Shown piece after piece: positions 1-7,007 of a stretch of 7,038 nt of DNA (positions are counted from its first letter, which is position 1; every line of letters begins with the position of its first letter). Position numbers and translations under genes: made by a program. The notes under the pieces are model-generated. The model did not search any database. It saw only the letters and a list, made by a program, of their open reading frames with translations, and was not told the origin of the DNA. The stretch comes from Chitinophagaceae bacterium UBA2793 (GTDB taxonomy: Bacteria > Bacteroidota > Bacteroidia > Chitinophagales > Chitinophagaceae): contig DEHT01000098.1 of the NCBI GenBank assembly GCA_002352045.1, positions 52,386 to 59,423 of the forward strand, read 5' to 3'.

Positions 1-108
1 CCAATTTGAAGTTTTTTAGTAGGACAATAATAATTTTTTTATAATTGTATTTTTATAAAACCTTGTAAGAGACAAATTGATAGTAGTTTTATTTATAATA
101 TTGTTTGT
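1..108. other. AT-rich leader without a convincing gene
   Basis: This stretch is very AT-rich and shows no coding sequence I can support. It contains an all-AT inverted repeat, TTTTATAA at 37-44 and TTATAAAA at 53-60, with an 8-base loop. That could be a weak end-of-transcript structure for a gene left of the window, but in such AT-rich DNA it may be chance. A poor match to the Bacteroidota promoter pattern lies at 63-91 (TTG, 18 bases, TAGTTTTA), upstream of the ATG at 109. No Shine-Dalgarno sequence precedes that ATG, which is common in this phylum. Confidence 0.35.
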
Positions 109-573
109 ATGCTTTACATTTTATGGGGTTTAATCAATATTTGTTTATTCATTTTTTTTATTGTTTGCTGCTATAGGGCTACTGGTTTATTAAACAATAA
201 GTTTGGCCCTCTTTCGGCTTTTATTTTTGTGTTGGGGATTTTGGGTGTAATGGGAAGTAATAATGAGCAAAATAATAAAGTAAATACAAATGCTATTTCT
301 TTAATGCCAAAAGACAGTGTATGGAGAGGCGATACTTATTCTAAAAGTTTAGATGCAGATAAAAGTTTTGTAGCAAGCTATCATGCCTTTTTAAAATATG
401 GCATTGATCCTTTGGGAAATGCAATAACAATAGAGATGAATGCAACTGAACTAGGTATTACATGTGGTACCAAATGGAAACCTCAGTATGCCACAATAAA
501 TGCTGGTAGTAAAAAAAAACGAATTCCATTATGTAGTTGTAGGGGTCCGAAACCTGGAACTTGCTTTGGATAG
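109..573 (+). CDS. Hypothetical small two-helix membrane protein, C-terminus probably frameshifted
   Basis: I do not recognise this protein. As read it has 154 residues. Residues 1-23 form a strongly hydrophobic helix with paired cysteines, and residues 33-49 form a second helix. They are followed by a polar linker rich in Asn and then a soluble domain that includes a GTKWKPQYATINAGSK segment. The predicted topology is an inner-membrane protein with a C-terminal globular part. The last 15 or so residues (KKKRIPLCSCRGPKPGTCFG) look unlike the rest: basic, Cys-rich and lacking strand-forming pattern. They begin exactly at a run of nine A (511-519). Other frames downstream read as much better protein, so the natural product was probably about 170 residues ending at 623. 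The ATG at 109 is chosen because it opens the first hydrophobic helix. The gene is convergent with purC. Base composition is more AT-rich than its neighbours. Confidence 0.6.
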   Translation: MLYILWGLINICLFIFFIVCCYRATGLLNNKFGPLSAFIFVLGILGVMGSNNEQNNKVNTNAISLMPKDSVWRGDTYSKSLDADKSFVASYHAFLKYGIDPLGNAITIEMNATELGITCGTKWKPQYATINAGSKKKRIPLCSCRGPKPGTCFG

Positions 574-623
574 AAGTTTATACACAACCAATAGGCTTTA
601 GTGGAACTGTTATACTTCCTTAA
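511..623 (+). pseudogene. Displaced C-terminal coding sequence of the preceding gene
   Basis: Beyond the A9 run, frames other than that of the 109 gene read as plausible protein. If one A is skipped at 511-519, the text becomes KKNEFHYVVVG up to 544. If one G is then skipped in the GGGG run (542-545), the frame entered at 546 reads SETWNLLWIEVYTQPI and on through GFSGTVILP to a TAA at 621-623. The joined product would be 170 residues with a beta-strand-like end. A simpler one-event alternative is a missing G in the GGGG run, which joins the annotated frame directly to SETWNLLW but keeps the odd KKKRIPLCSCRG stretch. Both events sit in homopolymers, so either sequencing error or genuine decay is possible. 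The coding quality of 546-623 is my inference from residue pattern, not from an alignment. Confidence 0.55.
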
Positions 624-666
624 ACAATTAGAAAAAATGTGTAGGCTGTAATTTTCTCCAAAGCAA

Positions 667-1593
667 TCAACCAACAGCTTTTAACCCTTCTATAATTTTA
701 GCATACATTTCATCGTCGCTCATGGGCTTGGGAACAAATTTTTCTCCAATAATATTTTCGTACAATTCAATATAACGATTGCTAATGGTTTCAATCCATT
801 CGTCGCTCATAGTTGGTACGGTTTGTCCTTCTTTGCCCATAAAATTGTTGGCAATTAACCATTCCCTTACAAATTCTTTACTCAGTTGTTTTTGTCTTTC
901 GCCTTTTATTTGTCTTTCTTCAAAACCATCGGCATAAAAATAGCGGGAAGAGTCGGGCGTGTGTATTTCATCCATCAAAACAATTTGGTTGCCAATTTTT
1001 CCAAACTCATATTTTGTATCCACTAAAATCAACCCACGTTTGGCGGCAATTTGTTTACCTCTTTCAAAAAGAGCTAAACTGTATTTTTCTAATGTAGCCC
1101 ATTCATCTGCGCTTGCCAATCCTTGTGCAATAATAGCTTCTTTGCTTATGTCTTCGTCGTGTCCTTCGCTAGCCTTGGTACTGGGCGTAATAATGGGGGA
1201 GGGGAAAAAATTGTTTTCTTTTAAACCTTCGGGCAGAGTTACACCGCATAATTTTCTAAGGCCTGAACTATAAGTACGCCATGCATGACCTGTAAGGTTG
1301 CCTCTTACTACCATTTCTATTTTAAATGGTTCACATCTTTTTCCAATACTGGCGGCCGGAGCCGGTGTTGATAAGAGCCAGTTGGGGCAAATATCTTTAG
1401 TGGCGTTCAGCATCCAGGCAGCAATTTCGTTTAATACCTGCCCTTTGTAAGGAATAGGCCTGGGTAATATTACATCGAAAGCCGATATACGATTGCTCGC
1501 AATCATCACCAATAAATTATTTCCAATGCTGTAAACATCTCTTACTTTTCCGCTATAGAAATTGGTTTGATGGGGGAATTCAAAATTTGCCAT
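667..1593 (-). CDS. purC: Phosphoribosylaminoimidazole-succinocarboxamide (SAICAR) synthase
   Basis: This cytosolic enzyme of de novo purine synthesis joins CAIR and aspartate, with ATP, to give SAICAR. The product is 308 residues, the usual size for the longer, yeast-like form found in Bacteroidota. Visible motifs in order: the nucleotide-binding strand-loop YSGKVRDVY (13-21); SNRISAFDVILP (33-44) followed by PYKGQVLNEI (48-57); KIEMVVRGNLTGHAW (91-105); PIITPSTKASEGHDED (133-148); the signature LVDTKYEFG (190-198); and DEIHTPDSSRYF (208-219). I chose the ATG at 1593 (MANFEFPHQTNFYSGK) because family members start about 12 residues before the GKVRDVY motif. The reading frame stays open to an ATG at 1689, but those 32 extra residues do not resemble the family and would run through the promoter region. 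The motif reads RGNLTGH, where relatives I recall have RGYLTGH. The gene is divergent from the receptor gene and convergent with the small membrane-protein gene, so it is probably a single-gene transcript. Confidence 0.96.
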   Translation of the reverse strand: MANFEFPHQTNFYSGKVRDVYSIGNNLLVMIASNRISAFDVILPRPIPYKGQVLNEIAAWMLNATKDICPNWLLSTPAPAASIGKRCEPFKIEMVVRGNLTGHAWRTYSSGLRKLCGVTLPEGLKENNFFPSPIITPSTKASEGHDEDISKEAIIAQGLASADEWATLEKYSLALFERGKQIAAKRGLILVDTKYEFGKIGNQIVLMDEIHTPDSSRYFYADGFEERQIKGERQKQLSKEFVREWLIANNFMGKEGQTVPTMSDEWIETISNRYIELYENIIGEKFVPKPMSDDEMYAKIIEGLKAVG

Positions 1594-1659
1594 GCGCAAA
1601 AATAAGCGTGAAAAAGCAGAGGAAGAAACCCGTTTCATTTTTGTTATGCACCCCTGTGA

Positions 1660-1689
1660 GAAAAATAAAATTTTGTCAGAAAATAACAA
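1660..1689 (-). promoter_or_regulatory. Candidate purC promoter
   Basis: On the - strand a TTG (1687-1689) is followed after 19 bases by TATTTTTC (1660-1667). This is one base from the Bacteroidota -7 consensus TAnnTTTG, and the spacing is normal for the -33/-7 pair. It would give a leader of roughly 60 bases before the ATG at 1593. An exact TATTTTTG also lies on the same strand at 1597-1604, but it would start transcription at about the first base of the gene. The region is AT-rich, so chance matches are likely. Confidence 0.35.
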
Positions 1690-1700
1690 TGCTTATTTTG
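1672..1700 (+). promoter_or_regulatory. Candidate promoter of the receptor-FAS1 operon
   Basis: TTTG (1672-1675) is followed after 18 bases by TATTTTG (1694-1700), close to the Bacteroidota pattern TTTG-N19-21-TAnnTTTG. Transcription would start near 1706-1708, about 25-30 bases before the ATG at 1734. It overlaps the candidate purC promoter on the other strand, so the two transcription units may compete for polymerase or share a regulator. Confidence 0.4.
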
Positions 1701-1724
1701 CTTTAAATTATACTTAACCAAAAC

Positions 1725-1729
1725 GAGGA
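1725..1729 (+). promoter_or_regulatory. Shine-Dalgarno-like GAGGA before the receptor gene
   Basis: GAGGA ends four bases before the ATG at 1734. A recognisable site is notable because the other + strand genes here (ATG at 109 and 4492) have none. It supports 1734 as the start, which also opens a good signal peptide. Confidence 0.5.
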
Positions 1730-1733
1730 TTTT

Positions 1734-4457
1734 ATGAGAAAAATCAGTAGCTATTTGGTTACGTTAGTGCTTGCCAACATTTTTTCAATTGTTGCCTTTG
1801 CTCAAAACGTAACCATCAGCGGTAATGTAAAGAACAGTGTTTCCGGTGAAAATGCGGCAGCTGTTTCTGTAACAATCAAAGATTCAGAAGTTGGTACCTA
1901 TACCGACGACAAAGGGAATTTTTCAATTACTTCAAAAACTTTACCGGTAACACTGATAATTACTTCAGTAGGGTACGATCCGCAGGAAGTAGTAGTTAGC
2001 AGTGCTTCACAGAAATTAAATATTTCATTTGTACCTTCCAATTCGCTTGGGCAGGAAGTGGTGGTAGCTGCTTCAAGGGTTCCGGAAAAAATATTGGAAT
2101 CGCCGGTATCCATTGAGCGGGTAAATAGTGCTGCAATAAGGCAGGCACCTGCTGCCAGTTTTTACGATGTGGTTGCTACCTTAAAAGGGGTTGATGTAAC
2201 TACTTCTTCACTTACTTTTAAAACGCCTACTACTCGTGGTTTTGGCGGAAGTGGTAACACTCGTTTCAACCAATTGGTTGACGGTATGGACAACCAGGCA
2301 CCCGGTCTAAACTTTTCTGTGGGTTCCATTGTTGGGTTAAATGAATTAGACGTAGATAACCTGGAGTTGTTGAGTGGTGCTTCTTCTGCATTATATGGCC
2401 CGGGTGGTATGAATGGTACTTTATTAATGACCAGCAAAAATCCATTTAAATATCAGGGGCTTTCATTTGTAGTTAAGCAGGGTATTTTGCATACCGATGG
2501 TAGCGAAAGACCTACTTCACCTTATTACAACTGGGCTTTAAGATGGGGTAAAAAAGTATCAGAAAAATTTGCCTTTAAAATTACAACCGAGTTTGTACAT
2601 GCTAAAGATTGGGTAGGTATGGATAACAGAAATTACGACCGTTCAAATGGTGTGTTAATTCCGGGCAACCGCCAAACCGATCCCAATTACGATGGTGTAA
2701 ATGTTTATGGCGATGAAACCAGCGCCGATATTAACCAGGTGTTGAATGGTGTAGCTGCTGCAGCTCCATTTTTAAAACCATTTATAGATTCATTGGTTAG
2801 AACGCCTCATCCTGTTTCAAGAACCGGATATACGGAGCAGGAATTGCTAAACCCCAATACCATTAACTATAAAATAGGTGGTTCATTACATTATAAAATC
2901 ACTCCGGGTACCGAAGCTATTTTGGCCGGTTACTGGGGTACAGGTAATACCGTTTATACCGGCGCATCAAGATATTCAATCGCCGATTTTAAAATGGGAC
3001 AATACCGCCTTGAATTGTTGAACAAAAATTGGATGTTAAGAGCTTATACTACCCAGGAAAATGCCGGTGGCTCTCATAACCTGGCTGCTACTACTCAATT
3101 GTTTAACGAAAGTTGGAAGGCAAGTGGTGGTTCTAATGGATGGTTTGCACAGTATGGTCAGGCATTTTTAAATGGAAAGCTAAACGGTATGAATGATTTT
3201 GACGCTCATACCGCTGCTAGAAAAGTGGCCGACATTGGTCGCCCGGTATTGGGCTCCGACAGATTTATTAATTCTTACGACAGTGTAAAAAAATTACCTG
3301 TTCCTCTTGGGGGTGCATTGCTCGACAGGTCTGACTTGTACAGTGTAGAAGGGAACTATAATTTATCGAGGTTTACTAAATCATTTGCCGAAGTACTTAT
3401 TGGAGCTAACTTCAGAAGATACTCATTGAATTCAGAAGGAACTTTATTTGCCGATCAACCCGGCGACCCTATTACCATTGATGAGTTTGGCGCATTCATT
3501 CAGGCGTCAAGAGATATTACCTCTTATTTAAAAATAAGTGCATCGGGCAGGTACGATAAAAATGAAAATTTTGAAGGCCGCTTCACTCCACGTTTAACTG
3601 CTGTAGTGAAAGTAGCACCTAACAACAATATTCGTTTGAGCTATCAAACTGCTTATCGTTTCCCATCTACTCAACAACAATGGATTGACCTGGATTTAAA
3701 TTCTTATAAATTGATTGGTGGTAACAAGTACTTTGTTGATAAATATAATTTTGATACCAACCCGGTATATGAAAGAGATGCCTATCAAAATGGAGGCAAC
3801 TTAGTTCAATGGATGTATCCACGCCAAAAAGCCGAATCTCTAACTTCTTTTGAAGGTGGTTACAAAGGATTATTAATGGGTGGAAGATTGTTAATTGATG
3901 CTTATGGTTACTATGGTAATTACAAAGACTTTACCGGAAGAATAAGTGTAATTCAGGCAAAAAATGGCAATCCTAATGATTTAGACAGTGCTGCCAACGT
4001 ACAAATTTATTCTGTGCCTATTAACTATGCCAACAAAATTAAAACCTATGGTTTTGGTTTAGGTTTCGATTATCGTTTGCCTCGCAACTTTACTGCCGGT
4101 TTAAATTTTTCATCAGACAATTTGAATGTACCAAGCGGTCTTACTGCCAATTTCAATTCTCCTAAATATAAATTGAATGCAAGTATTGGTAACACCGGAT
4201 TTGGTTATCAAAAACGCATGGGCTTTAATGTGAATTACAGATGGCAGGATGAGTTTTACTTTGAAGGCGACCTGGCCAATGGTACTTTACCCGCCGTGCA
4301 AACTGTAGATGCACAGTTTAGCTATAAATTACCTAAATCAAAATCTATTTTGAAAATAGGTGCCAATAACCTGTTGAACCAATATTATTACAATGCAGTA
4401 GGTAACTCTTATGTGGGTGGCTTATATTATGTAAGTTTTGGTTACAACATTTATTAA
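1734..4457 (+). CDS. TonB-dependent outer-membrane receptor with carboxypeptidase-regulatory-like N-domain
   Basis: The product has 907 residues. A Sec signal peptide spans residues 1-23, with probable cleavage after AFA. Residues 26-102 form a carboxypeptidase-regulatory-like beta-sandwich, with the typical SGNV...VTIKD...GTYTDDKGNFSI pattern. A TonB-box-like LGQEVVVAASR follows at 105-115. The plug domain runs from about 118 to 235 and includes TRGFGGSGNTRFNQLVDGMD and the conserved ASSALYGPGGMNGTLL near 216-231. The rest is the beta-barrel, with alternating aromatic strands and a final strand ending YYVSFGYNIY, an aromatic C-terminus expected for barrel insertion. It should import a ligand across the outer membrane using TonB-ExbBD energy. 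The architecture is that of Bacteroidota receptors, but it is shorter than typical SusC proteins (about 1,000 residues or more) and no susD gene follows. The substrate cannot be inferred. The FAS1 lipoprotein gene begins 34 bases downstream, so co-transcription is likely. No frameshift or missing region is visible. Confidence 0.93.
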   Translation: MRKISSYLVTLVLANIFSIVAFAQNVTISGNVKNSVSGENAAAVSVTIKDSEVGTYTDDKGNFSITSKTLPVTLIITSVGYDPQEVVVSSASQKLNISFVPSNSLGQEVVVAASRVPEKILESPVSIERVNSAAIRQAPAASFYDVVATLKGVDVTTSSLTFKTPTTRGFGGSGNTRFNQLVDGMDNQAPGLNFSVGSIVGLNELDVDNLELLSGASSALYGPGGMNGTLLMTSKNPFKYQGLSFVVKQGILHTDGSERPTSPYYNWALRWGKKVSEKFAFKITTEFVHAKDWVGMDNRNYDRSNGVLIPGNRQTDPNYDGVNVYGDETSADINQVLNGVAAAAPFLKPFIDSLVRTPHPVSRTGYTEQELLNPNTINYKIGGSLHYKITPGTEAILAGYWGTGNTVYTGASRYSIADFKMGQYRLELLNKNWMLRAYTTQENAGGSHNLAATTQLFNESWKASGGSNGWFAQYGQAFLNGKLNGMNDFDAHTAARKVADIGRPVLGSDRFINSYDSVKKLPVPLGGALLDRSDLYSVEGNYNLSRFTKSFAEVLIGANFRRYSLNSEGTLFADQPGDPITIDEFGAFIQASRDITSYLKISASGRYDKNENFEGRFTPRLTAVVKVAPNNNIRLSYQTAYRFPSTQQQWIDLDLNSYKLIGGNKYFVDKYNFDTNPVYERDAYQNGGNLVQWMYPRQKAESLTSFEGGYKGLLMGGRLLIDAYGYYGNYKDFTGRISVIQAKNGNPNDLDSAANVQIYSVPINYANKIKTYGFGLGFDYRLPRNFTAGLNFSSDNLNVPSGLTANFNSPKYKLNASIGNTGFGYQKRMGFNVNYRWQDEFYFEGDLANGTLPAVQTVDAQFSYKLPKSKSILKIGANNLLNQYYYNAVGNSYVGGLYYVSFGYNIY

Positions 4458-4491
4458 TTAACCTTTTTCAACCATTTTAAATATACCGATC

Positions 4492-5766
4492 ATGAGATCA
4501 AAACATATAAATATTAAAAATAGCTTTTTAGCCTTTTCTACTGCCGTGGCAGTACTAAGCGCTTGCAATAAAGCTCCGGAAGAAATAGGAGATATTCCTA
4601 CACCGATTATTCCTGCGGGTTCTTCATTGGCAGATGTTTTAAGAACTACTGCAGATGATACCCTGTTCTACAAAATTGTTGTACGTGGAGGGATGCAAAA
4701 TTTAATCAACGATAAGAGTAAAACCTTCACGGTGTTTTCTCCCAACAATGCTGCTGTTCGTCAGTTTGTAAGTGGAGCAAGTGGTGGTTTAATTCCACCA
4801 TCAGGTGCTCCTGAAGCAACCTATGTTGGTTTTATTAATTCCAACTTACCAGTGGCATCGGCTAATTCAATTGCCAACTACCATATAGTAACGCAAAATG
4901 TGCCGGTGGCTTCTTTTAAATCAACATTTTCAAACTACCCTTATCCTACTAATTTAAATCCAAGCCCGGCGTCTAGTCCGTTTTTACGTTTGGATGCTTA
5001 TTTGAGTAGGAGAGCAAATGGAGCTTGGTTAAATAATATTCCGGTGATAGCCCCCGATCGTACTGCAGCTAACGGATCTATCCACAGCATTGCAGCAGTA
5101 TCGGTACCGCCAAGTACCCTTATTTGGGATAGAATTAATACCGATACTGACTTAACATTTATGAAAGCCGCTGTACAGCGTGCCGACAGTGGTGCTGCTG
5201 CCGGAGCTTCTTTACAATATTTGTTAGGAACTCAATCCATTGCACCGGGTTTAAATCTTACCGTTTTTGCACCCACCGATAATGCAATGAGAAATTTGCT
5301 GATTGGCGCAATTACCCAGGCACTTATTGCACAAGGTGTACCTCCTGCAAATGCACAAACTGCTGCTACCGGATTAGTAACTGCCTATGGTACTACTATT
5401 TTGACCAACCCTTCATCTATACCGGTTTATGGACCTGCATTAGCATCGGTGCTTACTGCTACTACGGTAAAAGGAATTGTGGTATATCATATAGTATTTG
5501 GAACCAGGGCATTTACGCCAAATATTCCAACTACGGCAACCAATATTCCTACTATGCTCAACCAGGGAATTCCGGTTCACCCGGGTATAGCCATTGCTGC
5601 AACCTTTGCTCCCGGCTTACCGGTGGTGGGTGCTGCTACAGTTAAAGGCCTTGCCAATGCTTCGGCTTCAAATGTTATAATTAATCCTTTGCCTGCTGGT
5701 TCAAGCGACCAACATTATGTAAATGGAGTAATGCATAAAATTGACCAGGTGTTGTTACCTCAGTAA
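4492..5766 (+). CDS. Lipoprotein with two fasciclin (FAS1) domains
   Basis: The product has 424 residues. A lipoprotein signal peptide ends in the lipobox LSAC, with Cys25 as the lipidated residue. The sequence after it, NKAPEEIGD, has a Lys and paired acidic residues, resembling the surface-export signals of Bacteroidota lipoproteins, so display on the outer face of the outer membrane is likely but inferred. FAS1 domain 1 spans about 44-205, with the H1-type box TFTVFSPNNAA (78-88), YHIV around His131, and an IHSIAAVSVPP end. FAS1 domain 2 spans about 217-424, with the more canonical TVFAPTDNA (257-265), VVYHIVFG around His333, and the classic end NGVMHKIDQVLLP. FAS1 domains generally mediate adhesion or protein/ligand contacts. 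Domain 2 has a long Ala/Thr/Pro-rich stretch between its boxes. The gene follows the receptor gene by 34 bases without its own obvious promoter, so the protein probably works with that receptor, perhaps as a surface partner in place of SusD. A strong hairpin follows the stop codon. Confidence 0.92.
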   Translation: MRSKHINIKNSFLAFSTAVAVLSACNKAPEEIGDIPTPIIPAGSSLADVLRTTADDTLFYKIVVRGGMQNLINDKSKTFTVFSPNNAAVRQFVSGASGGLIPPSGAPEATYVGFINSNLPVASANSIANYHIVTQNVPVASFKSTFSNYPYPTNLNPSPASSPFLRLDAYLSRRANGAWLNNIPVIAPDRTAANGSIHSIAAVSVPPSTLIWDRINTDTDLTFMKAAVQRADSGAAAGASLQYLLGTQSIAPGLNLTVFAPTDNAMRNLLIGAITQALIAQGVPPANAQTAATGLVTAYGTTILTNPSSIPVYGPALASVLTATTVKGIVVYHIVFGTRAFTPNIPTTATNIPTMLNQGIPVHPGIAIAATFAPGLPVVGAATVKGLANASASNVIINPLPAGSSDQHYVNGVMHKIDQVLLPQ

Positions 5767-5788
5767 TAAATTAAGATTTATTAAAACG

Positions 5789-5819
5789 AATAATGGCTTC
5801 CGATGTGGAAGCCATTATT
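5789..5819. terminator. Bidirectional rho-independent-type terminator
   Basis: AATAATGGCTTCC (5789-5801) and GGAAGCCATTATT (5807-5819) form a perfect 13-bp stem with a 5-base loop. The GC-rich part is next to the loop and the A/T pairs are at the base, so each strand ends the hairpin in an ATTATT-type sequence followed by moderately T-rich DNA. It lies 22 bases after the FAS1 stop codon and 27 bases after the ychF stop codon on the other strand, as expected for a shared terminator between convergent genes. The T tracts are not long, so efficiency cannot be judged. Confidence 0.85.
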
Positions 5820-5846
5820 GTGTTTGTATGTTTTATAATTTGTATG

Positions 5847-6944
5847 CTAAACATTAAACCTAAAGTGCATTACATCGCCATCTTTTACTAAATATTCTTT
5901 TCCTTCAATTCTTAATTTACCATTGTCTCTGCAAGCAGCTTCCGAACCATAATGAACAAAATCTTCGTAAGCAATTACCTCTGCTTTAATAAATCCTTTT
6001 TCAAAATCGGTATGAATTACGCTTGCAGCCTGTGGTGCTTTCCAGCCCTTATGAATGGTCCATGCTCTTACTTCCTGCACACCGGCTGTGAAATAAGTGG
6101 ATAAATTTAGCAACTTGTAAGTAGAGTGTATCAAACGATCCAATGCAGGCTCTGTCATTTTATACTCTTCCATAAACATGGCTTTGTCATCGGCATTATC
6201 AAATTCGGCAATTTGTGCTTCAATGGCATTGGTCATTATAATTACTTCGTTGCCTTCGTTTTTTACTGCTTCAATTAATGCAGCAGAAAAATGATTACCG
6301 GTATGCATACTTGCTTCATCTACATTGGCAACATATAAAACCGGTTTATCTGTAAGTAGAAATAAATCGGCAATGGCCGGCTTCTCTTCCCTGGTTAAAC
6401 CCAGCGAAATAATATTTTTTCCGGTTTCCAAATGTGCTTTGCATTTTACCAAAATATCTAACTCTGCTTTTGCTTTGGGGTCGTTTTTAGCAATCTTTTC
6501 GGTACGTTGAATTTTCTTATCTACACTTTCCAGATCTTTTAATTGTAATTCGGTTTCAATAATTTCTTTATCGCCTACCGGATTAATAGGTCCTTCTTCC
6601 CTTAAAATATTTTCATCTTCAAAGCAACGGATTACCTGAATGATTGCATCAACTTCCCTAATGTTTGCCAAAAATTTATTGCCCAATCCTTCGCCTTTGC
6701 TGGCACCTCTTACCAATCCGGCAATATCTACAATCTCTATTTGAGTTGGAACCACTCTTTCGGGCTTTACCAATTCTTCGAGCTTGTTCAATCTTTCATC
6801 GGGTACATTCACCAAACCCGTATTGGGTTCTATGGTGCAAAAACGATAATTGCTTGCCTGCGCTTTAGCACTATTGCTCACTGCATTAAATAAAGTTGAT
6901 TTTCCTACGTTGGGTAATCCAACTATCCCTGCTTGTAATGCCAT
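5847..6944 (-). CDS. ychF: Ribosome-binding ATPase YchF (OLA1/Obg-related)
   Basis: The product has 365 residues, the normal family length (363 in E. coli). It is a cytosolic P-loop NTPase of the Obg group that binds ribosomes and, in studied members, prefers ATP to GTP and affects stress responses. Motifs in order: P-loop GLPNVGKST (9-17); FCTIEPNTG (35-43), with Cys36 matching the redox-related Cys35 of E. coli; the switch region DIAGLVRGASKGEGLGN (73-89); RCFEDENI (106-113); and NVDE (207-210), the altered G4 motif (NxxE in place of NKxD) that explains the ATP preference. The C-terminal TGS domain includes VRAWTIHKGWKAPQAA and FEKGFIKAE, and the protein ends VKDGDVMHFRFNV. The residue matching E. 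coli His114, reported as needed for ATP hydrolysis, is Arg115 here. The ATG at 6944 puts the P-loop at its standard position. An A-rich leader precedes the start on the coding strand. The gene is convergent with the FAS1 gene. Confidence 0.97.
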   Translation of the reverse strand: MALQAGIVGLPNVGKSTLFNAVSNSAKAQASNYRFCTIEPNTGLVNVPDERLNKLEELVKPERVVPTQIEIVDIAGLVRGASKGEGLGNKFLANIREVDAIIQVIRCFEDENILREEGPINPVGDKEIIETELQLKDLESVDKKIQRTEKIAKNDPKAKAELDILVKCKAHLETGKNIISLGLTREEKPAIADLFLLTDKPVLYVANVDEASMHTGNHFSAALIEAVKNEGNEVIIMTNAIEAQIAEFDNADDKAMFMEEYKMTEPALDRLIHSTYKLLNLSTYFTAGVQEVRAWTIHKGWKAPQAASVIHTDFEKGFIKAEVIAYEDFVHYGSEAACRDNGKLRIEGKEYLVKDGDVMHFRFNV

Positions 6945-7007
6945 TTATTTTTAAGTTTATTTTTGTTTTTGTTTTTGATTGATGTTAGCTGTCAGCATTT
7001 TCAATTA
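6945..7007. other. AT-rich leader of ychF with (GTTTTT) repetition
   Basis: On the + strand this reads as T-rich DNA with three near-copies of a GTTTTT/ATTTTT unit around 6956-6977. On the ychF coding strand it is therefore an A-rich untranslated leader, a feature that favours translation in Bacteroidota, which often lack Shine-Dalgarno sites. Further upstream lies GCTGTCAGC (6988-6996), a short inverted repeat of a kind often found with heptad repeats in these genomes. I could not identify a convincing ychF promoter. Confidence 0.4.

Noticed and set aside
1..19. A possible gene tail reading QFEVF then TAG at the left edge
   Set aside because: Five codons are too few to support a gene, and the other frames are equally uninformative.
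511..519. Programmed frameshifting or transcriptional slippage on the A9 run
   Set aside because: A second shift is needed about 25 bases later to restore the best reading, and a programmed double shift is much less likely than homopolymer error or decay.
630..656. AGAAAA / TTTTCT inverted repeat between the convergent gene ends as a terminator
   Set aside because: Only six pairs, nearly all A-T, around a long loop, so it is too weak to call.
959..1273. Open frame on the + strand inside purC, and similar frames opposite the receptor and ychF
   Set aside because: They lie antisense to well-supported conserved genes and show no domain or signal that would make them genes.
1594..1689. A 32-residue N-terminal extension of PurC starting at the ATG at 1689
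   Set aside because: The extension has no resemblance to PurC N-termini, covers both candidate promoters, and family members begin close to FPHQTNFY-GKVRDVY, which matches the ATG at 1593.
1734..4457. Calling the receptor SusC
   Set aside because: It is shorter than typical SusC proteins, the substrate is unknown and no SusD gene follows, so only the general receptor family is supported.
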